DNA of 34,984 nt, from positions 1 to 34,984 of the forward strand of contig JAVEDJ010000150.1 in assembly GCA_030841025.1 (NCBI GenBank). Direction: 5' to 3'. The stretch comes from Actinomycetota bacterium (GTDB lineage: Bacteria; Actinomycetota; Actinomycetes; JACCUZ01). The notes below the pieces were generated by a model, which saw only the letters and a program-made list of their open reading frames with translations, did no database searches and was not told the DNA's origin. Within the stretch, counting starts at the first letter, position 1. Each line of letters opens with the position of its first letter. A program made the position numbers and the translations under genes. Of this stretch, positions 27,209 to 34,984 are shown in pieces.

Positions 27209-27814
27209 GTGGCCGAGCTCAGGTCGTTCATCTTTCTCGACCAGCTGCAACCGCAGACCATGTGCTATCTCGGCAGCTGGATCAAGGGCAGCCTGCCGCG
27301 CTCCAACATGGCTGCGCAGATCATCGAGGTCGCGCCCGGGCTGGACATCGAGCAGATCACCGATGTCGCGCTGAAGAACACCGAGGTGCAGGCAGGCATC
27401 CTCGTGGTGGAGCGGCAGTTCGGCTATCTCGAGATCCACTCGCGCTCGACCGAGGCGGTCCGGTCGGCCAGTGCCGCTGTGCTCGACGCCTTGGACGCGA
27501 GCGCCTCGGACGCGATGCGGCCAACGGTCCTGGCCTCGCAGGTCGTCTCGCGCATTGATGCCCAGCACGCGTTCCTCATCAACAGGAACAAGGTCGGCTC
27601 GATGGCGCTGCCCGGCGAGTCGTTGTTCGTCCTGGAGATGCAGCCGGCGTCGTACGCGATCCTCGCCACCAACGAGGCCGAGAAGGCCGCGGCCATCAAG
27701 GTCGTGGACTACCGCATGATCGGCGCGACCGGACGGGTCTACCTGACCGGCCGTGAGTCCGACGTGCGCGCCGCGGCCGAGGCTGCCGAGACGGCGTTGC
27801 AGGTGCGGACATGA
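27209..27814 (+). CDS. BMC shell protein, permuted tandem BMC-T (EutL-like topology), copy 1
   Basis: LQPQTMCYLGSWIKG, IEVAPGLDIEQITDVALKNTEVQAGILVVERQFGYLEIHS; second domain VLEMQPASYAILATNEAEKAAAIKVVDYRMIGATGRVYLTG. GTG start. Confidence 0.9.
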   Translation: MAELRSFIFLDQLQPQTMCYLGSWIKGSLPRSNMAAQIIEVAPGLDIEQITDVALKNTEVQAGILVVERQFGYLEIHSRSTEAVRSASAAVLDALDASASDAMRPTVLASQVVSRIDAQHAFLINRNKVGSMALPGESLFVLEMQPASYAILATNEAEKAAAIKVVDYRMIGATGRVYLTGRESDVRAAAEAAETALQVRT

Positions 27815-28281
27815 ACAGCGGCAACGGCGCCCTGTCGGGGATGTCGACCGAGGATCTGCGGGCCGCGGTGCGCGCGGTGCTGCGGGACGTGCTCCCCGCT
27901 GCGCTCACCGACGCCGGGCGCAGTCCGACTCCGGGCGGGACCGCCGAACAGGTCGACATGCGTAGCGACGCGGATCTGGATGCATTCGTACGACGGCTGG
28001 CGGTGCTGTGTGAGGACCCGGGACAGCGAGCCGCCCTGCGCGAGGGGCGGACTCGGTTCCGTCTCGGAACGGGGGCCCCGACCGCCTCCGGTGCCCGTGA
28101 GCACCCGGCGCCGCAGCCGGGCGGCGTGCTGCGGGTGGAACAGGGTGCCGTCACCGAACGCCGGGTCAAGCAGGCCGCAGCCCAGGGTGCGCGACTGGTC
28201 GTCGGCAGCAAGGCCGTGCTGACGCCGTTGGCCCGGGACAAGGCACGAGCCCTCGGGGTCGTCGTGGAGAAGGAGCGCTGA
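27811..28281 (+). CDS. Small BMC-locus protein: N-terminal encapsulation-peptide-like helix, linker, C-terminal EutQ-N-like motif
   Basis: N-term STEDLRAAVRAVLRDVLPAALTDAG (amphipathic) then Pro/Gly-rich linker; C-term GAVTERRVKQAAAQGARLVVGSKAVLTPLARDKARALGVVVEKE resembles the EutQ N-terminal ...ASIITPEAREVAELLGF motif. Confidence 0.75.
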   Translation: MNSGNGALSGMSTEDLRAAVRAVLRDVLPAALTDAGRSPTPGGTAEQVDMRSDADLDAFVRRLAVLCEDPGQRAALREGRTRFRLGTGAPTASGAREHPAPQPGGVLRVEQGAVTERRVKQAAAQGARLVVGSKAVLTPLARDKARALGVVVEKER

Positions 28282-28520
28282 TGCTGAAAGCAGTCGTGGT
28301 CGGCAACGTGTGGGCGACCAAGCGCGTCGAGGGTCTGCCGAACGGCGCATTCCTCGAGGTGGAAGTGGACGGCGGCGGGTCACGGCTCGTGGCCTTCGAC
28401 GTTCTCGGCAGCGGTGTGGGCGAGCGGGTGCTCGTCGCGACCGGCTCGGTGGCTGCCGCCTATTTCCCCGACCCGCATCCGCCCGTGGATGCGTTGGTCA
28501 TCGGTTCGATCGACGAATGA
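28281..28520 (+). CDS. BMC-P pentameric vertex protein (EutN/CcmL family)
   Basis: [29 protein letters not shown]...[27 protein letters not shown]...[10 protein letters not shown]. Confidence 0.95.
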   Translation: MLKAVVVGNVWATKRVEGLPNGAFLEVEVDGGGSRLVAFDVLGSGVGERVLVATGSVAAAYFPDPHPPVDALVIGSIDE

Positions 28521-28530
28521 GGAGCGAGCA

Positions 28531-28818
28531 ATGAGCAACGAGGCGATCGGGATGATCGAGACAAAGGGTTACGTGGCCGCGTTGGCCGCCGCAGACGCCA
28601 TGGTGAAGGCCGCGAACGTGAGCATCATCGGGCGACAGGAGGTCGGTGACGGCCTGGTCGCCGTGACGATCGTCGGTGACGTCGGTGCGGTGAAGGCGGC
28701 GACCGAGGCCGGAGCCGAGACGGCCGGCCAGGTCGGCGAGCTCGTGTCCGTGCACGTCATCCCGCGTCCGCACGCCGAGCTGTCGAGGCACTTCGACACG
28801 GCCGGGTCCGAGGGGTGA
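28531..28818 (+). CDS. BMC-H hexameric shell protein
   Basis: [63 protein letters not shown], canonical BMC domain. Confidence 0.97.
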   Translation: MSNEAIGMIETKGYVAALAAADAMVKAANVSIIGRQEVGDGLVAVTIVGDVGAVKAATEAGAETAGQVGELVSVHVIPRPHAELSRHFDTAGSEG

Positions 28819-29495
28819 CGACCGGTCCCACGACGCCGGCCACCGCCGGCGTACCCCTCCCGCCGCGTCCTGAGCTGCGGGTCTACCTCCTGGTTGAGGA
28901 CCTGCAGCCGCAGTTCGCCGCCTACCTCGGGACGCCGACCCGTGCTCGCGGTTACCCGCCGTTCGCCGGCCAGCACTCGCTCATCGTGGAGGTGGCGCCA
29001 GGCCTGGCGATCGAGCGCGTCACCGACCTCGCCCTACGCACCGTCCCGGCGGTGGAGCCAGGAATCCTGTTCGTCGAGCGCCAGTTCGGCGTGCTGGAGG
29101 TGCACGCCACGCGGCTTGATGATCTCAACCGGGCCGGGGCCGCGATCCTGGAGGGTCTCGGTGCCAGTCCCACAGATCAGCTGCGGCCGCGAGTTCTCTA
29201 CACCGACGTGATCGAGGACGTCACCGACCAGCACGCGGTCATCATCAACCGCAACCGGCAGGCGTCCATGCTCATGCCGGGCCAGAGCCTGCTCGTCCAC
29301 GAGATGACGCCGGCCTTGTTCGCGACCGTTGCCGCAAACGCTGCCGAGAAGGTGTCGCCACGTGCGACGCTCGTCGACGTGTCCATGATCGGTGCGGCGG
29401 GTCGGGTCTACCTGGCCGGCTCCACCGAGGACGTGCTGCGCGCGCAGGACGAGATCACTCGGGTGCTTCGCGAGGTGGAGGGGCGGGACCACTGA
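28815..29495 (+). CDS. BMC shell protein, permuted tandem BMC-T (EutL-like topology), copy 2
   Basis: [78 protein letters not shown]; paralogous to 27209..27814. GTG start overlaps stop of BMC-H. Confidence 0.9.
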   Translation: MTTGPTTPATAGVPLPPRPELRVYLLVEDLQPQFAAYLGTPTRARGYPPFAGQHSLIVEVAPGLAIERVTDLALRTVPAVEPGILFVERQFGVLEVHATRLDDLNRAGAAILEGLGASPTDQLRPRVLYTDVIEDVTDQHAVIINRNRQASMLMPGQSLLVHEMTPALFATVAANAAEKVSPRATLVDVSMIGAAGRVYLAGSTEDVLRAQDEITRVLREVEGRDH

Positions 29496-30505
29496 TGAGC
29501 GTGCACGACCTGTCCGCAGAGGACGTCGCCGCGCGGCTCGAGCCGGTCGCCCGGCGGGCGCTGACGGAGTTCGGCGTCGCGCCGGATGCCACGTTGACGC
29601 TGCTCAACGTCAGCGAGAACGCCACCTATGCCGTCGATGATGCTGCCTCCGGCCAGCGGACAGTCCTGCGGGTTCATCGCCACGGTTACCACGACGCGGC
29701 AGAGATCGTCTCCGAGCTCGCGTGGTTGGACGCCCTGCGTGCGGAGGCGGACGTCCGCACCCCGCGGGTGCTGCCGACGGTCGACGGCCGGCGGCTGCTC
29801 GCGATGCCCGAGGCTGGCTCGCCCGACCCGCGCTACGTCGTGCACTTCGAGTGGCTCCCCGGCACCGAGCCGACGCCGACCGACGACCGGTTGCCCCAGT
29901 CGTTCGAGCTGCTCGGCGCCATCACCGCGCGGATGCACGAGCACGTGCAGACCTGGCAGAAACCCCAGGGCTTCCACCGCTTCGCGTGGGACTACGACGG
30001 TTCGTTCGGCACCATGGCCAGGTGGGGCCGCTGGCAGGACGGCATCGCGGTCGGCCCCGCGGAGCGCGAGGTGCTCGGCCGGCTGGACGCGACGCTGCGC
30101 GAACGGCTGGCGAGGTTCGGCTCCGGACCGGCCCGCTACGGCTTGGTGCACGCCGACATGCGGCTGGCCAACCTGCTCGCGGACGGCGACCAGACCTACG
30201 TCATCGACTTCGACGACTGCGGGTGGGGATGGCTCCTCTACGACTTCGGGTCCGCCGTCAGCTTTTTCGAGCACGACCCCCGGGTACCGGAGCTGGCGGA
30301 CGCCTGGGTGCGTGGCTACCGCACCGTGCGGCCGCTCTCTGCGGACGACGAGGCCGAGCTCCCCACGTTCGTGATGATGCGCCGTCTGCTGCTCGTGGCT
30401 TGGATCGGCTCGCACTCAGGCACCGACCTGTCCCGGTCGATGGGAGCCGCCTACACGGCCGGCAGCGCAGATCTCGCCGAGGACTATCTCTCGCGCTTCG
30501 GCTGA
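29495..30505 (+). CDS. APH-type kinase of RMM-type BMC (probable 1-amino-2-propanol/amino-alcohol kinase)
   Basis: [43 protein letters not shown]; catalytic loop [37 protein letters not shown] (DFG-like). TGATG overlap with BMC-T. Confidence 0.9.
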   Translation: MSVHDLSAEDVAARLEPVARRALTEFGVAPDATLTLLNVSENATYAVDDAASGQRTVLRVHRHGYHDAAEIVSELAWLDALRAEADVRTPRVLPTVDGRRLLAMPEAGSPDPRYVVHFEWLPGTEPTPTDDRLPQSFELLGAITARMHEHVQTWQKPQGFHRFAWDYDGSFGTMARWGRWQDGIAVGPAEREVLGRLDATLRERLARFGSGPARYGLVHADMRLANLLADGDQTYVIDFDDCGWGWLLYDFGSAVSFFEHDPRVPELADAWVRGYRTVRPLSADDEAELPTFVMMRRLLLVAWIGSHSGTDLSRSMGAAYTAGSADLAEDYLSRFG

Positions 30506-30513
30506 CCAGCCAC

Positions 30514-30553
30514 GCCGGACAGGTAACGCCGGCACAGGTCAGGCCGGACAGGT
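30514..30553 (+). repeat. Three short imperfect tandem repeats between kinase and SDR genes
   Basis: GCCGGACAGGT (30514-30524), GCCGGCACAGGT (30528-30539), GCCGGACAGGT (30543-30553), period 14-15 bp. Confidence 0.6.
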
Positions 30554-30578
30554 GCAGCACCGACAAGGAGGAGGCAGG

Positions 30579-31361
30579 GTGTTCACACGGCTGGATGGTC
30601 GCTCGGTCATCGTGACCGGTGGCAGCAAGGGCATCGGCAAGGGCATCGCCCGGGTCTTCGCGCGCGCCGGCGCGCAGGTGCTGCTTGCCGCGAGGGACGA
30701 GGCGGCTCTCACGGCCGCGGCCGAGGACCTCGGCAAGGAGACGGGCGCGCGCATCGAGACCGTCGCTGCAGACGTCGCCAGCGTCGCCGACTGTCGGCGG
30801 ATCGCCGCGGCCGCCGTCGAGCAATTCGGCGGTGTCGACGTGCTCTGCGCCAACGCCGGTGTCTTCCCGGACAAGCCGCTGGCCCAGCTGACCGAGGAGG
30901 ACGTCGACGCCGTCTTCAACTGCAACGTCAAGGGCACCATGTTCATGGTCCAGGCCTGCCTTGCGGCTCTCGAGGCGAGCGGTCACGGCCGGGTGGTCAT
31001 CACCTCGTCCATCACCGGTCCGATCACCGGTTACCCCGGCTGGTCGCACTACGGCGCGAGCAAGGCCGCGCAGCTCGGCTTCCTGCGCACGGCAGCGATC
31101 GAGCTGGCACCGAAACGCATCACTGTCAACGCGGTACTGCCCGGCAACATCGCCACGGAGGGCCTCGCGGACATGGGTGAGGACTACCGTCGCGGGATGG
31201 AGGCCGCCATCCCCCAGCGCCGCCTCGGAGAGGTCGAGGACATCGGCTACGCCGCTCTCTTCTTCGCCACGGACGAGGCCAGCTACATCACGGGGCAGTG
31301 CATGGTCGTGGACGGCGGCCAGATCCTGCCCGAGTCGCCGGCGGCGCTCGAGGGGATCTGA
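30579..31361 (+). CDS. Short-chain dehydrogenase/reductase of RMM-type BMC (probable aminoacetone/amino-alcohol oxidoreductase)
   Basis: TGGSKGIG cofactor motif, CANAGV (NAG), SS...YGASK catalytic motif. GTG 30579 start after AAGGAGGAGG. Confidence 0.92.
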   Translation: MFTRLDGRSVIVTGGSKGIGKGIARVFARAGAQVLLAARDEAALTAAAEDLGKETGARIETVAADVASVADCRRIAAAAVEQFGGVDVLCANAGVFPDKPLAQLTEEDVDAVFNCNVKGTMFMVQACLAALEASGHGRVVITSSITGPITGYPGWSHYGASKAAQLGFLRTAAIELAPKRITVNAVLPGNIATEGLADMGEDYRRGMEAAIPQRRLGEVEDIGYAALFFATDEASYITGQCMVVDGGQILPESPAALEGI

Positions 31362-31373
31362 CCAGGTGGCGCG

Positions 31374-32174
31374 GTGACCGAGACCGGGATTGTCATTGGG
31401 CCGGCAGCAGAGGACACCCGTCGTCGGCTGCTGGACCAGATCAGTCGCGGCCAGCTGCGCCCGGGGGAGCGGCTGGGGGCCGAGCGCGACCTCGCCCAAG
31501 CGCTCGGCGTGAGTCGCTCGACGGTGCGTCAGGCCCTGGCCGCCCTCGAAGCAGCAGGCGTCGTACGGCGGGTCCCGGGTCGCGGTGGCGGCACGTTCGT
31601 CCGCCAGCAGAAGGTCGAGCGGGACCTCTCCCAGGTCGTCGGGGTACCTGCCCTGTTGCGGCAGCAGGGCATGACGGCCGGCTCCCAGGTCGTGAGCACC
31701 GGGCTCGGCCTCGCGGACGAGGAGACTGCGACCGCTCTCGGGCTGCCGGCTGATGGCTACGTGATCGACGTGGTGCGCATCAGGTTGGCCGACGGCACGC
31801 CCATCTCGCTCGAACACGTCCGGCTGCCCGCCCAGCTGTTCCCCGGCCTGCTCGACCTGCCTCTCGGCGGATCGCTCTACGAGCTGCTGCAGGAGTACTT
31901 CGGCACGGTCCCCGGCGAGGCGGTGGAGCACATCGAGGTCGTCTCCGCGGCTGAGGACGAGGCGTCCATCCTCGGCGTGGAGGCGGGCGCGGCACTCCTG
32001 TCCATCACGCGCACGACCAAGGACGCCGCCGGCAGTCCATTCGAGTTCTCGCATGACCTCTTCCGCGCTGACCGGACGTTCATCACCGTGCGCACACCGG
32101 CGTCGACCGGCGCCCGGAAGGGTTCCGCGGAGCACGGCCGGGTGGTCCAGATGCGCCCGCGACCACGGCGGTGA
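31374..32174 (+). CDS. GntR-family regulator, HutC/UTRA subfamily
   Basis: LLDQISRGQLRPGERLGAERDLAQALGVSRSTVRQALAALEAAGVVRRVPGRGGGTFV wHTH; UTRA-type C-terminal domain. Confidence 0.93.
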   Translation: MTETGIVIGPAAEDTRRRLLDQISRGQLRPGERLGAERDLAQALGVSRSTVRQALAALEAAGVVRRVPGRGGGTFVRQQKVERDLSQVVGVPALLRQQGMTAGSQVVSTGLGLADEETATALGLPADGYVIDVVRIRLADGTPISLEHVRLPAQLFPGLLDLPLGGSLYELLQEYFGTVPGEAVEHIEVVSAAEDEASILGVEAGAALLSITRTTKDAAGSPFEFSHDLFRADRTFITVRTPASTGARKGSAEHGRVVQMRPRPRR

Positions 32175-32851
32175 CTGCGACGGCGCTCGTCATCGCCAAC
32201 TCGACCGACTCCGACTCCGGCTACGTGGGTGAGCGTCTGACCGAGCGCGGTTACCTCCTGCGCACGTTGCTGCGGGACAAGGGCGAGGTGCCGTACGACG
32301 TCGCGGACGCGGGTGACGTCGACGTCGTACTGCTGCTCGGCTCCGAGTGGTCGGTGCACTCACCCGTGGACCACGAGTCGCTTGCTGCCGAGTGTGCGCT
32401 CGCTCGGTCGGCCCGCGACGCGGGTGTGCCGGTGCTGGGCCTCTGCTACGGCGCCCAGGTCTTGGCGGAGGCGCTCGGGGGCAGCGTCTCGCCGGCGCCG
32501 CAGCCGGAGGTCGGCTGGGTGCACGTCGAGTCAGACGATGAACAGCTGGTGCCGGTCGGGCCCTGGCTGGCGTTCCACCTCGACGTGGTGCAGGCACCTC
32601 CCGGCGCGCGTGTGGTGGCGCGGAACGGCTGTGGGCAGCAGGCGTTCGTGTTCCCCGGTGTGCTGGGCGTGCAATTCCATCCCGAGGTCCGGCCCGAGAC
32701 CTTGGACAGCTGGGCAGGTCGCTTCCCGGAGCTCCTCGTCGGCGCCGGCCTTCGCCGCGAGGAGCTCGTTGCCGAGGCACGGGCGCGCGAGTCACAGGCC
32801 AGAGCCGCCGCGCACGCGTTGGTCGACGCCTTTCTGGACCGTGTCGCCTAG
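32171..32851 (+). CDS. Class I glutamine amidotransferase-like protein
   Basis: Nucleophile elbow VPVLGLCYGAQVLAEALGG, catalytic His/Glu in GVQFHPEV; 4-bp overlap with GntR gene. Confidence 0.88.
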   Translation: MTATALVIANSTDSDSGYVGERLTERGYLLRTLLRDKGEVPYDVADAGDVDVVLLLGSEWSVHSPVDHESLAAECALARSARDAGVPVLGLCYGAQVLAEALGGSVSPAPQPEVGWVHVESDDEQLVPVGPWLAFHLDVVQAPPGARVVARNGCGQQAFVFPGVLGVQFHPEVRPETLDSWAGRFPELLVGAGLRREELVAEARARESQARAAAHALVDAFLDRVA

Positions 32852-34506
32852 CGCGCCAGCCCGCACAGCAACCCGTAGGCCACGGCGTACCGGTGACCGA
32901 GTGAGCCGGCGACGTTGCCACGACCCACTGCGACTCCCTCGGGGAGCGCCCGGGCGACCGCCGCCAGCACCTCGTCGTCGCCCGCCGGACCGCCGACGAC
33001 GACGACGGTCCCCGGTGCCACGTCCAGGCTGCGCAGCGAGCGAGCCACGTTCCCGCCAAGCAGCTCGACCTTGAGCCGCAGCCGGAGCGCGCGCCACTCA
33101 CCGGGTGCGAGGGTCCGGTGGAACGCCAGCAGCCCGGCCGGTCCGCGCACCACGAGGGCCCCCATCGCCTCCGCAGGCGCCGGAACGTCCAGGAACGCGC
33201 GCGAGCCGTCCTCGGCCAGCAGCACCTGTGGGGCCTCGACGCGGTGTGCGGGCCCGCGTTTGACCCACTCGGCGGCTGCGTTCGACGCACCCGTGAGCAT
33301 CGCGACCGACACGGTCAGCAGCTCGCCGCCACCAGCCGCGACGACCGCCGCCGAGCGCGACACGGTGTCGACGGTCCCGCCGCCCAGGTCGATGACCACG
33401 GCATCGCCTGCACCCGGAGTGGAGGTCGCGCCGCTCCACGCGGCCCGAGCCTCCGACCCGGCGACCTCGACCGGAACCCCCAGCCGTTCGGCAAGTGCCG
33501 CGCCCGGGTCGGCGTACGGCGCGTCGGCGTGCAGCACGGCCAGCCCGATGGCCCGCGACTGCGCGACACCCACCCGGGTCATGACTGTGTCGGCCACGGC
33601 CGACAGGTCAACGGTCCACAGGTCGTCGACCGGCCGAGGATCCTGCTGGGGTGGAACGGCGTAGGACCGCGCGGCCCCGACGAGCCCGGCGCGGATGGCC
33701 TCGTGCCCGGCCGCGAAAGACAGCCGGCTGCCGCCGACGTCCACCCATCCGGCCGTCTGCGTGCCTGCAGCTGCGGCCGCCGGGCCGAGGGCGACCACTG
33801 CGTTGGAGGAGTCGTAGAGCCGTGCTGCGACCCGCGCCGCGTCGGCCCGCTCGTGGTCGTGCAGCTGGAGCGCGTCGGCCAGTCGAAGCGGGTCGGTCAG
33901 CACGCGCAGCGGGTGTCCGGCGGCGGCTACCTCGACCGCGACCAACCCGGCGCGGAGCACCTCGTCGCCGTCGACCTCGTCGACCACCGGCACCTGGTCG
34001 CCCAGCCGGTTGCCGACCAGCACCGCCTCGTCGTCCTCCAGCACGACGGCGGCGAGACGCCCGTCCGAGGCGAGGCCGCGCAGCTGCTCGACGGCCTCGA
34101 GGTAGCCGGTGCCGGCGGCCACGACGACGACCAGGGGATCGTTGCCCTCCGCGACGTCACCGAGTCGGTGCGGGCGCCCCACGCCGTGGCCGCCGCCGCC
34201 CGCTGTGCTGACGCCGGCGCTGACGACACGCAGCCGCCCGGTAGCTGCATGGGGTTCCGGCAGTGTTGCCGTCCGGGTGAGGACCGGTCGCAGGTGGGCC
34301 GCTGCCGCCAGGTCGATGCGCAGCTGGTGTGTCCGCTCCAGCCGGTGGACCAGAGCGGCCGCACCGTCGAGGCTTTGTGGCGAGCCCTTCGTCCGCCGCG
34401 TCGGCGTTCGGCCGGTGCAGAGGACCTCGATGCCATCGGGGGTGAGCCGACCGATCACGACCTCGGTGCTCGAGTTGCCGATGTCGATGCCTGCGGCGAC
34501 CGTCAC
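32848..34506 (-). CDS. Diol/glycerol dehydratase reactivase, large subunit (PduG/DdrA-like)
   Basis: N-term AGIDIGNSSTEVVIGRL; VVLEDDEAVLVGNRLGDQVPVVDEVD; VVIDLGGGTVDTVS; C-term VAVGRGNVAGSLGHRYAVAYGLL, matching remembered PduG motifs. Confidence 0.92.
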   Translation of the reverse strand: MTVAAGIDIGNSSTEVVIGRLTPDGIEVLCTGRTPTRRTKGSPQSLDGAAALVHRLERTHQLRIDLAAAAHLRPVLTRTATLPEPHAATGRLRVVSAGVSTAGGGGHGVGRPHRLGDVAEGNDPLVVVVAAGTGYLEAVEQLRGLASDGRLAAVVLEDDEAVLVGNRLGDQVPVVDEVDGDEVLRAGLVAVEVAAAGHPLRVLTDPLRLADALQLHDHERADAARVAARLYDSSNAVVALGPAAAAAGTQTAGWVDVGGSRLSFAAGHEAIRAGLVGAARSYAVPPQQDPRPVDDLWTVDLSAVADTVMTRVGVAQSRAIGLAVLHADAPYADPGAALAERLGVPVEVAGSEARAAWSGATSTPGAGDAVVIDLGGGTVDTVSRSAAVVAAGGGELLTVSVAMLTGASNAAAEWVKRGPAHRVEAPQVLLAEDGSRAFLDVPAPAEAMGALVVRGPAGLLAFHRTLAPGEWRALRLRLKVELLGGNVARSLRSLDVAPGTVVVVGGPAGDDEVLAAVARALPEGVAVGRGNVAGSLGHRYAVAYGLLCGLAR

Positions 34507-34859
34507 CGCAGCAGACCGCGCCGGACGTACACGTCGGCGGCTTCACGCACGAGGGCAGCGGACAGCGGCGCGGGGTACGCCTCGAGCCGGCGGGCCAGCA
34601 GCTCCAGCTCCTCGGCGGTCGAGCGATGCGGGCGCAGCGCCTCGTACATCGACATGACCTCTGCCTCGGGCACCAGCGCCAGCTCGGCCGCGCGGCGGAA
34701 GTTCGCCGCGAGCTGCGGATTGCCGTGCTGCTCGGCCACCTGTGCCTGCAGCTCGAGAGTCTCGGGATGGATGCGTACGTCGTCGGTGTCCAGCTCTTCG
34801 CGGGCCAGCCGGTCGGGGGTCAGCTCGCTGGCGTCCCGCCCCGAGAAGGCGCGGGTCAC
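34503..34859 (-). CDS. Diol/glycerol dehydratase small subunit (PduE-like)
   Basis: DVRIHPETLELQAQVAEQHGNPQLAANFRRAAELALVPEAEVMSMYEALRPHRSTAEELELLARRLEAYPAPLSAALVREAADVYVRRGLL closely parallels PduE. GTG start. Confidence 0.95.
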   Translation of the reverse strand: MTRAFSGRDASELTPDRLAREELDTDDVRIHPETLELQAQVAEQHGNPQLAANFRRAAELALVPEAEVMSMYEALRPHRSTAEELELLARRLEAYPAPLSAALVREAADVYVRRGLLR

Positions 34860-34984
34860 AACGTCACCTCGATGTCCTCGTTGCCCAGTGCCCGGTCGAC
34901 GCAGCCCCGTTCCAGCGCCACGAGAGCGATCACGCTGGTGTGGTAGCGCGCCTCGATCGCCTCGTCGGTATAGGGGTTGCGCGC
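34856..34984 (-). CDS. Diol/glycerol dehydratase medium subunit, C-terminal fragment (gene continues beyond window)
   Basis: Reverse-strand frame ARNPYTDEAIEARYHTSVIALVALERGCVDRALGNEDIEVTL*, overlapping the small-subunit start (TTGTGA); C-terminus resembles PduD. Confidence 0.75.
   Translation of the reverse strand, partial: ARNPYTDEAIEARYHTSVIALVALERGCVDRALGNEDIEVTL

Noticed and set aside
26080-27558. 492-aa plus-strand ORF in an alternative frame within the aldehyde dehydrogenase gene
   Set aside because: Arg/Gly-rich alternative frame with no motifs; the 25619-27205 frame is clearly coding.
25868-27568. 566-aa minus-strand ORF antisense to the aldehyde dehydrogenase and BMC-T genes
   Set aside because: High-GC antisense artefact: His/Arg/Asp-rich, no domain motifs, fully opposite well-supported genes.
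30258-32135. 625-aa minus-strand ORF across SDR and GntR genes
   Set aside because: Spans several supported plus-strand genes; no recognisable motifs.
1-34984. CRISPR arrays, tRNA/rRNA genes, transposases or prophage genes
   Set aside because: Looked for repeat-spacer periodicity, tRNA-like motifs and transposase/integrase motifs; none was convincingly visible by eye.

Overview
High-GC actinobacterial chromosomal window. The left half is mostly housekeeping and regulatory genes: a PdtaS-like histidine kinase (5'-truncated), a WhiB1-like protein, a lipid kinase, a SigF-type sigma factor with its anti-sigma kinase, a GGDEF diguanylate cyclase, a GNAT acetyltransferase, serS and a PhoD-like phosphatase. 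These are followed by a decayed intergenic stretch with a DUF1905-like pseudogene, a Liv-type ABC transporter operon (including a LivM-LivG fusion) with a cysteine hydrolase and an IclR regulator, a ceruloplasmin-like two-domain multicopper oxidase, and an OmpR/HK two-component pair. The right third (about 21.2-35.0 kb) is the most interesting part. It holds a bacterial microcompartment (BMC) operon of the Rhodococcus/Mycobacterium (RMM, aminoacetone/1-amino-2-propanol) type. The operon encodes a class-III aminotransferase-fold enzyme, a CoA-acylating aldehyde dehydrogenase with a C-terminal encapsulation-peptide-like helix, two permuted tandem BMC-T proteins, a BMC-P, a BMC-H, a small EutQ-N-like protein with an N-terminal encapsulation-peptide-like helix, an APH-type kinase, an SDR, a GntR/HutC regulator and a class I glutamine amidotransferase. 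An APC permease and an acetamidase/formamidase gene diverge from it. A B12-type diol/glycerol dehydratase cluster (reactivase large subunit, small subunit, end of medium subunit) converges on the BMC operon with a 4-bp overlap. Both systems would be expected to produce a short-chain aldehyde, so a shared or co-evolved aldehyde metabolism is the main hypothesis. All assignments come from reading the sequence and remembered family motifs. No database search was run.
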